This document shows positions 56,700 to 64,000 of a stretch of 64,000 nt of DNA, one piece after another. Position numbers and translations under genes: made by a program. This DNA is from Rutpela maculata (Eukaryota; Arthropoda; Insecta; Coleoptera; Cerambycidae). The notes beneath the pieces are model-generated. The model was given only the letters and a program-made list of their open reading frames with translations. It did not search any database and was not told the DNA's origin. The DNA lies in the NCBI GenBank assembly GCA_936432065.2, contig OW386287.2, positions 191,269,729 to 191,333,728 of the forward strand, written 5' to 3'. The number at the start of each line of letters is the position of its first letter. Within the stretch, counting starts at the first letter, position 1.

Positions 56700-57604
56700 A
56701 GTCAGCGATCCCAAAAACATAACTATCCTAGTTTCAAAAATAATTTAGTAATACTTTTTCAAATATTGAATATTTAAATTTAGGGGTGGTTTTCACCCTT
56801 TGAGGGAAAGAGCAAGTATCCGGATCATTTAGAAACTGAAAACGATACTTTTTACTACAATAATAACCCATAAAGAAAAATTATTATTGCATATGAAATT
56901 ATTCCGAAATTTTACATATTTTTTACCTCTAGGACTTTTGTTTTGTTGATTTGCATACGTCATCTATAACTAAAACTCCTTCAATTTTCACGATTAAAAA
57001 TTAAAAAATCATCGAATATTGTGGTCTTCGTAGTGCGTTTAGGAAGCATTTTGGGCAAAAATGTTTTTTTTGTTTTCTGGATTTTTTGACGAGAGGAAGT
57101 GTCGTGACATCATTGAATCACCCTGTATATTAAGGACATACGGGGCGGGGCGTTCGCCGATCGCCCTATAGTTCGATCGCTTATTGCTGGAAAACCATTA
57201 TGCCTATCAGAAATAAGCATAGGACTTCATTTGTAGTAAACTTTATATAAAATATTATCAATATAGTAGAGTAAAATCTGGAAGTAAAGTCGCTTAGTTT
57301 TCGAGAAAAAAAAACCGGCGTAGAACCAAACCGGACTTAGTGGGATTCTTTAGTAAGATGATCGTGTACACGAAATCATTTTTTACGACATTTTTGGGTG
57401 GTCGAGAACTTTTTTATTTCGGAAAAACTCAAAAAAAATAGATTTTTAATGAAATATGTTTTTTAGCGTCTCCACAGCTATATCTCTAAAAATATTTGTG
57501 CTATCAAGCTATTTTTTTTTTTTTAGATTAAAGTAGACACAATAGCGCTTCGAACAACGTCACACGCGAACCCGATTTATTTTTTTTAAGTTGATAAAAT
57601 AATA
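56700..57604. other. No gene seen
   Basis: AT-rich. A CACCCTGTATATTAAGGACA end near 57,120 and a short GC-rich piece (CGGGGCGGGGCGTTCGCC) follow. No ORF. Confidence 0.4.
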
Positions 57605-57998
57605 CAGGGTTCGGACTCTTATGGAAAATCTGAAGAACCTGGAAAATTCAGGGAATTTTAAAAACCCTAAAAAAATCATGGAAATCTCTGGGAAATTTAA
57701 ATATTTCGCTAAAATCATGGAATTTTGAGTCACAATATGGAAAACAATAAACTCCTTAGGAGCTCCCACTGTTATATTACATTATTTTTAACTGCAACCG
57801 TTCGTCCACTTAATGTCGATTTTATACCGCAAATTATTATTTTTCATCAAATTGAAAATTAAAGTAAAAATTATTTGATTACCTAAAATTATGTTTAACA
57901 TAATGATAATAATTATTTGCCACCGAAGAATATTTTTTTTGTCATGGAAAACCTGGAAAATTCAGGGAATTTTTTAGCTATGTAAAGTCTGAACCCTG
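57605..57998. mobile_element. Small TIR element (CAGGGTTCGGACT ends)
   Basis: CAGGGTTCGGACTCTTATGG at the left and AAGTCTGAACCCTG at the right, with internal matching GAAAATTCAGGGAATTTT on both sides. TA borders each end. 394 bp, no ORF. CAGGGTTC ends are seen in both hAT and other families; no 8-bp duplication was found. Confidence 0.65.
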
Positions 57999-58616
57999 TA
58001 ATAGGAAACTCAAACTTGTTATTTTCAGTAGCGTAATTTTGGGCAATCGAGGAAAAAATTTATTTATGAAAATTTGTATATACATGCTGCGTACAAATTG
58101 AAGCCAATAGTTGAAAAAAGTTTTTAGGATACAAATTTTTCATGTCCCGTTCATAGTATTGAGTCAGCGACTTTTTTTAACGGGCCAGTCATATTCTTGC
58201 GCGCTCGGCTGTAGCAAGCCTGCCGACTGCAACGATCTGACGGTGCCGGCCGGGGAGTGTAGGTATGTAGTAGTTTAACTTACCGGTAGTGATCAAAAGC
58301 ATCTAGGGGATCAATATTATTGTTCAATATTTCATATATTGTACAGTAGTATTGATCATATGTTGTTAATATTAAGAAATTGTACAATAAATATTAAATA
58401 GTGTCCTTTTAATAATAAAAAGACAGGTAGGTAGATATAAATACCTAATCTATAAATATCAATCAGTGTTACTAACTACTCACCTAATTAGTAAGTTTAT
58501 TAGACATTTTTAAATGAATGAAAGTAAAAACGTACGCATAAAATGAGTTTTATTGTTGAAATAAATTTTCTATTTGGATAGATAAATATGTAGATGTAGT
58601 TTATGTAGGCCATACA

Positions 58617-58799
58617 TTAATAGCATTCTAATTCGTTCATATCTGCCTCGAAATCTTTAATAATGTTGTTACAGGAACGACATTTGCACTCGTTGCAACA
58701 TTTTAGGCCTTCCTTAAAACAAGCACATTTTCGATTGTCACAATTTTTATCCAAACAATGAATACTTAATGATTTTCGACAACGGCCACTTCTACGCCA
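58617..58799 (-). pseudogene. Cys-rich CXC-type C-terminal fragment
   Basis: A 60-codon open frame ending in a stop at 58,617 reads CRKSLSIHCLDKNCDNRKCA then CFKEGLKCCNECKCRSCNN and an acidic tail (DFEADMNELECY). Spacing C....C....C.C.....CC..C.C..C.N is like the tesmin/TSO1 CXC pattern and like the tail of the 38.7 kb protein. An in-frame stop closes it upstream at 58,800. No nuclease part adjoins. It may be the last piece of another member of the same family. Confidence 0.55.
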
Positions 58800-59874
58800 C
58801 TAATGTGACCAACCCTGCATGCGAGGTGTATTAATTGCGTCCCAATGTCGCATTTAGCTCTGATAAAAAAAAATCGCTGTTGCCAAATGGTACACTTTAG
58901 AAAAAAATACATTGTATCAAAAACTTTTGTGATTATTAGGCTTTATTTTTTTCGCTGCATGTATGTAAATATTTTCAAAAATAAAAAAGTTTATCGATTG
59001 GTGAAGATTTCAATACATAAAATATATTTTTTTTAGTTTATCTGATTTTTAGAGAAATGAAAGTGCGAATTGTGCCCAAACCGTTTATATTGGTAAATGC
59101 GCTACAGTGTGTGCTTTAATTTGATACAAAACAAATTTTTCACTTTTTATTGATTTAAAAAGTTCGAGACCACAAAAAAATGTCGTAAAATATGATTTCA
59201 TATGCCCGGCGACATACTCAAAGGAACCTAACATGTTTGACCTGGTTCTACCCTAAAAAAAAAAAAAAACGACTCGATAGACTTACGAAATTGCTGCTCT
59301 AATAGGTATAACATTTTCTGAGGGACCAATATTTTAAGGGAAGATGCGAAAAACTGCGGCAGGTCGTATTGGGGGTAGTTTTTAACGGTGAAGCTCACAC
59401 TTGCGCTTTGGGACTCCACTGCTTCTGAAAACTAGCCATTTTGTCTATTTATCCTTTAAGAGTTTTTGATTTCTTATATCTCTGCAATGTACTGTACTTT
59501 TATTATTTATTTGTATACCTTAAAAAAATGTTTAATACATAAGATAATCACTGCTATTGCTGTATTTGCTGATATTTTTGCAATAAAAATATGTATTTTT
59601 TACACTATTATTTACCATTTAGACAAGGCAGTTTCTATCGAGTGCAATAAAATTTACGAGAAAAGAGAAAAATAATAGCAAATGTAAGTTAGAAATGTGT
59701 TCTTTGAATTAATCCATTGTTTCCTTATCACTATAGCTTTTTAAAAACAATATTGTAGTTACATAAAGAATGGTTATTATTTGTTTCGAAATATAATAAT
59801 TTCTTAATCCTTAATATTATTTATAATTATTGGTCTTTAATTGTCCCACGTATTTGAAAATTAATCCAAATATA
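58800..59874. other. No gene seen; inverted repeat copy at 59,260-59,400
   Basis: Contains the inverted partner of 55,047-55,160. Remaining ORFs are 63-69 codons of AT-rich sequence. Confidence 0.4.
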
Positions 59875-61238
59875 CAGGGTGGACCATTCATAATAGGCCA
59901 TGGTTCAAGGGTAGATTCTTTGAATCAAAATAAGAGGATATAACCAAACATGCTTTGGTAAATTGTTGCTGTGAAAAAAGATACAGTAACGTGCTTCAAA
60001 ATAAAAGAATCAAAATTGTAATAGAAGTAGGTGGTGGCCACATCGAAAATTTACTCTAAGTTGTAATTCTAGTTTTTACTTACGTTGTGTAATTTTTTCA
60101 ATAAATACAATTTGTCTTTTTCGAATTGAGTTTGTTTTCAAAGAATTCTTGAAATCTTTTGCAGCAGTTTTCTCGAAAACGGTTGAAATTATCAAGTTCT
60201 ATCAAGTGTACTTTTTTACGTAGAAATGACTCCCACATGAGATTTTCTAGTCAAAAGTGCCACTACGTTTCGTAAAAAAAAAAGAAAAAACTATTCATCA
60301 CCAGGTACAGCTCATGAGGCGCCCTCCACGGGTTAGCGTGATTTGATATATAAATTATTGTTTCTTAGCTTAAAAAATGTTTCCTTACAAAATTGTAGTC
60401 GGGAATCAAGCTCCTCAAAAGACGCACCTAAAATGTCAGGGTGTGCACTCGTAGATATAGTATTGAAAAAATATGTACATTATCTGGAATGACCTTGCGC
60501 ATCTAAATCCAGAGGGCGCCATTCTATCTGCGATTGCAAAAAAGCGTAAAAAAATATTTTCCGAAAATTTTTGTATCACTAAAAATTGATTAATTTTATA
60601 TTCCCACCTCATTTACAGGGTTATGTTTTAATATTTCTTAATAATTTTCAAACTAATGGAAAGCTTATTCCTTCTAGATTCTGATGATGTCAAATAATTT
60701 TCGAAATTTTTGTTAACAAATGCTACAGAAATTGTTTTTCCACAATATGCCTGAAGAGTACACGGTAAATTTCAGCATCGAGACATTTTAAAAACTATTA
60801 TAGATAGATGCATAATTCTATGATATGAAATCTGCGGAATAGAATGGAGGAGTTTTTAGTGAAAGAATCATCTGCATTGTTTTATAATTGTAAAAGATAG
60901 GACTATTTTTGTACAGCGCTCCGTTATTTCCGCTATCGTTTTGGCTTACACGTCCGCGCGCTGTGGCCGATCGGTAACTTGCTGACAATATACTGTGATT
61001 GCAAAAAATTTACAATATACGTAAATATTATCATTTGTCATTATGAAAAAAAACGAAGGTATTTAAAGATTAGTTTACTAGTTTACTAGAGAACCAAAAA
61101 TATTTTAACTTAAAATATTGATTAGAGACAAAAAACCGTACAGCTAATTAAATGAACTTAAATATACTTTTTGTACTTGAGAAATAACATTACAAAAATA
61201 ATAATAGTAAAATATACATACATTGTACTTAAACTAAA

Positions 61239-61586
61239 TTAACAGCTAATACATTTTCCCTCACAGTAGCAATCTATTATGTATTCTAACCCAGCTTTGC
61301 TACAACTGCAGTTTCCGGTACATTTTTTAAATTTACATTTAAAATATACATTTTGAGGACGAAGATTTATAGTCATTAATTTAGGAATAAGTACATTATT
61401 TTTCAAATCCCAACCACAAGTAAAATTGAAAATTTTTAAAAACCCCCGATCAATGTATCTAATCGTACCAGTTTCATATGACCGAATCAAAATGAGGCCT
61501 AAATCAAAATCCGTACATTTTACTTCAATCGGACAATTTCTAGAGAAGTTCAACACGGTGAATTCAAGATGGCGACCAAACATCAA
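61239..61586 (-). pseudogene. C-terminus of FEN-like/CXC family protein fused to repeat sequence
   Basis: The 115-codon ORF starts in the local ~330-bp repeat (MMFGRHLEF...) and only its second half looks like protein: CGWDLKNNVLIPK, then CKFKKCTGNCSCSKAGLEYI and DCYCEGKCISC to the stop. This aligns with WGWMLKDTILWPK...CNCTKGCELLCDCRRLGLNC...CHGKSC of the 38.7 kb protein: the Trp-Gly-Trp strand block and the CXC domain, with most Cys kept. The nuclease domain is absent. It lies inside a long-TIR element, which links the protein family to such elements a second time. Confidence 0.65.
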
Positions 61587-62210
61587 AATCTAATGTCGTC
61601 TATAACCTTCTCGATAAAATATCCTTTCAAATAAAAAAAACTGCATCAAAATCGGATCACCCGTTGAAGAGATATGAAGCCACAGACAGACAGACAGACA
61701 AACAAACATACAAACATACGCGTCAAACTTATAACCCTCTCTTTTGGGGTCGGGGGTTAAAAATCAATTGGATTGGGAATTTCTGAGTTTATCGCAGTTG
61801 AACTTTTCCACAGAATAATTTGATACACAGCTTTCAAAATATGTTGGCAATAATACAAGTAAAATTGAAAATTTTTAAAAACTCCCGATCAATGTATCTA
61901 ATCGTACCAGTTTAATATGACCGAATCAAAATGAGGCCTAAATCATGTTCGGCTACCATAATTGTCTGCACATTTTCAATTTTACTTCAATCGGACAATT
62001 TCTAGAGAAGTTCAACAGGGCGAATTCAAGATGGCGACCAAACATCAAAATCTAGTAGGCCTATAACCTTCTCGACTAAATACTCTTTCAAATAAAAAAA
62101 ACTACATCAAAATCGGATCACCCGTTGAAGAGATATGAAGCCACAGACAGACAGACAAACATACAAACATACGCGTCAAACTTATAATATCCCCTTTTGG
62201 GGTGAAGGTT
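61430..62210 (+). repeat. Two direct ~330-bp repeats with CAGACAGACAGA tails
   Basis: 61,430-61,750 and 61,865-62,210 share GATCAATGTATCTAATCGTA, CGGACAATTTCTAGAGAAGT, GATGGCGACCAAACATCAAA, GATCACCCGTTGAAGAGATA and ACATACGCGTCAAACTTATA. Offset ~430 bp. The second has an extra TGTTCGGCTACCATAATTGT segment. Confidence 0.88.
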
Positions 62211-62214
62211 TGGG

Positions 62215-62420
62215 GAGGTAAATTGGGATAAATGGGGGTAAATAGATAAATTAAGCAGGTAAGAGTTCATAAAATTGTTATTTAGTATTTACAAGAGAAG
62301 CTATAACATAATTAGCATTAGCCACCCCCATTACCACCTCCACTCCATTAAATGTGAAAAATGTGATTTAGTGTGTGTACAAAAATCAAAAACCTCAGAA
62401 TATTTTTTTACTTCATTCTT
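62215..62420 (-). repeat. Dispersed repeat family, inverted copy E
   Basis: Reverse complement of the 7.2-7.4 kb body: AATTGGGATAAATGGGGGTA, TAAGCAGGTAAGAGTTCA, TTAGCCACCCCCATTACCAC, AATGTGATTTAGTGTGTGTA. Truncated at both ends. Confidence 0.7.
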
Positions 62421-62585
62421 TGCTCGGTGTTTGTCGAATATTTTACATGAATTTATAAACAACACAGTTATTGTATACGCTACTCATGAGATTTTTGTTA
62501 TTTTATTACACTACACCTCAGTGTCTAAGCAGGTAGTCAACAAGCCTAAAGAGAGCGAGGCAATGCGAGACATACATGTACACTG

Positions 62586-62847
62586 CAGGGACGCACCCAG
62601 AAAATTGCTGAGGGGGGGGGGGCTACTACAAATAATAATAATAATAATATGATTAATACATTAAATATATTTATTGAACAAAAGATTAACAGAGAATTTA
62701 TTGAACAGAAGATTAACAGGGAGTATAAAACTACAAAACAAAATCAATTCGCCTTGGTGATGCCTTCATTTTTACTTTAAAACATGTAATCCTGGTCTCC
62801 AGGGGGGGGCTTAAGCCCCCAAAGCCTCCCCCTTCGGTGCGCCTCTG
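62586..62847. mobile_element. Small hAT, perfect 8-bp target duplication
   Basis: CAGGGACGCACCCAG at the left, GGTGCGCCTCTG at the right; GTACACTG flanks both sides (62,578-62,585 and 62,848-62,855). It contains an AAT run and a 27-bp tandem duplication (TTTATTGAACA.AAGATTAAC). Nested in the long-TIR element. Confidence 0.88.
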
Positions 62848-63488
62848 GTACACTGTATATCTATCAAAAGACGCCGCAGATCACAACGCGTGCTGTACAA
62901 AAATAATCGTATCTTTTACAACAATAAAGCAATGCAGATAATTCTTTCACTAAAAACTGCTCCATTCTATTCTACAGATTTCATGTCATAGAAGCATGCA
63001 CCTGTCTATAATAGTTTTAAAAATGTCTCGATGCTGAAATTTACCGTGCATTCTTTGGGCTCGCTTTGTTTAAACAATTTCTGTAGCATTTGTTACCAAC
63101 AATTTTGAGAATTATTTAGCAGCACCTGAATCTAGAAAGAATAAGCTTTCCGTTGGTTTGAGAATCATTAAGAAATGTTAAAAAAGAATCCTGTAAATGC
63201 GGTGGGAACATAAAATTAATCAATTTTCAGTGACACAATATATTTTTTTAAAACTATATCTTCGAGTGCACACCCTATGATCGAATTAATGGCTCCTGAT
63301 TCCTGACTATTGGGAGAAGATTGGTCAAGAGATAGTTGAGATATTGCAAAAAGAAGAAAAGAAAATTACAATTTTGAAACTCCTTGTACCTTTTTCCACT
63401 GCAACAATTTACTAAAGCACGTTATATCCTCATATTTTGGTCCAAAGAATCTACCCTTAAACTATGGCCTATTATTAATCCACCCCGT

Positions 63489-64000
63489 ATAAGAAATGCA
63501 TTCTCAGAGAAAAACTAAATGTATTTGTATTTTTATAAATAAATATACGTACATACCAGTAAAATACAAAGTAGATGTTACTAATAATAATAGTTAATTC
63601 TCTTGTTTTGAAAAAAGTGTGGCTGATTTGCACATTGTTCTCACTTTGATTTCTATCACATGCATGATAATGCAGTCGTTATTACAGAGCAGTTGTGGGT
63701 ACATTGTATTTGTAATAGGAAAGCTATTGATATCGTGTAAAAAAAAGTGATCAACAAATAAATGGTGGTGACAGTAACTGTTCTTTTTTTCCTCCTCTGA
63801 TATCCTATAATATAAACTGTTTATGTTACTAAGGCTGAGTTTGAATTAGTTTAACTGAACTGTTGGCCAGTTGAAACGTACAAGCGAATTTTTGGGTTCA
63901 ATTTAAAGCCACATTTTTTGAGAAGAACTGACATCAATATGCGGTTTTCAGTATTTAAGAGATAATTTATATGTGCAACAGCGAGTTTTGCTCGATTCTT
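63489..64000. other. No gene seen
   Basis: AT-rich right edge without ORFs or clear repeats. Confidence 0.4.

Larger units (their letters stand above)
59875..63488. mobile_element. 3.6 kb long-TIR element containing a CXC-protein relic
   Basis: Ends CAGGGTGGACCATTCATAAT and ATTAATCCACCCCG, each bordered by TATA. The left arm (to ~60,921) and right arm (from ~62,892) match through AGGGTAGATTCTTTG, TGCTACAGAAATTG, AGCATCGAGACATTTT and GTGAAAGAAT.ATCTGCATTG; the left arm carries extra segments. The interior holds a CXC C-terminal fragment on the minus strand, two direct repeats, and a nested hAT. A degraded relative occupies 4,400-5,455. Confidence 0.85.

Overview
The window looks like TE-dense, AT-rich insect nuclear DNA. 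No bacterial operons, tRNA, rRNA or CRISPR array were seen. Evidence for an insect is the mix of Jockey-type and other LINEs with (ATT)n tails, a mariner transposase, several hAT elements with 8-bp target duplications, Helitron helicase remains, many TA-flanked CAGGGTG/CAGTGTG MITEs, and only one clear host exon, an RGG/YN-rich RNA-binding protein tail. The species cannot be named; a repeat-rich beetle or similar is a guess.

Layout. 0-3.6 kb: a LINE reverse transcriptase, open off the left edge, whose 3' tail sits inside an ankyrin-repeat ORF on the other strand. 3.6-9.2 kb: MITEs, inverted repeats and LINE tails. 9.3-10.2 kb: an internally deleted mariner. 10.8-16.5 kb: a dispersed repeat pair, a GC-rich 5'-truncated Jockey copy, and a TIR element holding a fragment resembling SWIM/YqaJ-type transposon proteins. 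17-24.5 kb: a hAT with CCGGATATCC repeats, a nested MITE, two back-to-back near-perfect palindromes and larger inverted repeats. 24.6-36.6 kb: tandem repeats, a G-rich minisatellite, a fragment of a nuclease-like protein, a TTAA-flanked element, a hAT with perfect target duplication and a 1.1 kb palindromic element. 38.2-41.0 kb: a 2.8 kb element with ~300-bp inverted termini around one large ORF. 43-47.6 kb: a MITE, a dead LINE and a dead hAT transposase split by a MITE. 48.9-49.5 kb: the terminal host exon. 49.9-52.7 kb: a hAT with a nested TIR element. 53-64 kb: a Helitron remnant, diverged tandem repeats, and a 3.6 kb long-TIR element containing a CXC fragment and a small hAT.

Most interesting: the 38,187-40,993 element. 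Its protein carries all seven acidic positions expected of a FEN1/XPG-type nuclease and ends in a Cys-rich CXC-like domain, with no DDE transposase visible. Parts of the same protein family occur at 26.3 kb and 61.2 kb, the latter inside another long-TIR element, and a further CXC-like tail lies at 58.6 kb. A mobile family using or carrying a FEN-like nuclease plus CXC protein is the best candidate here for an under-described system. Academ transposons are, from memory, reported to carry an XPG-like nuclease, so a relation to them is the first thing to test.
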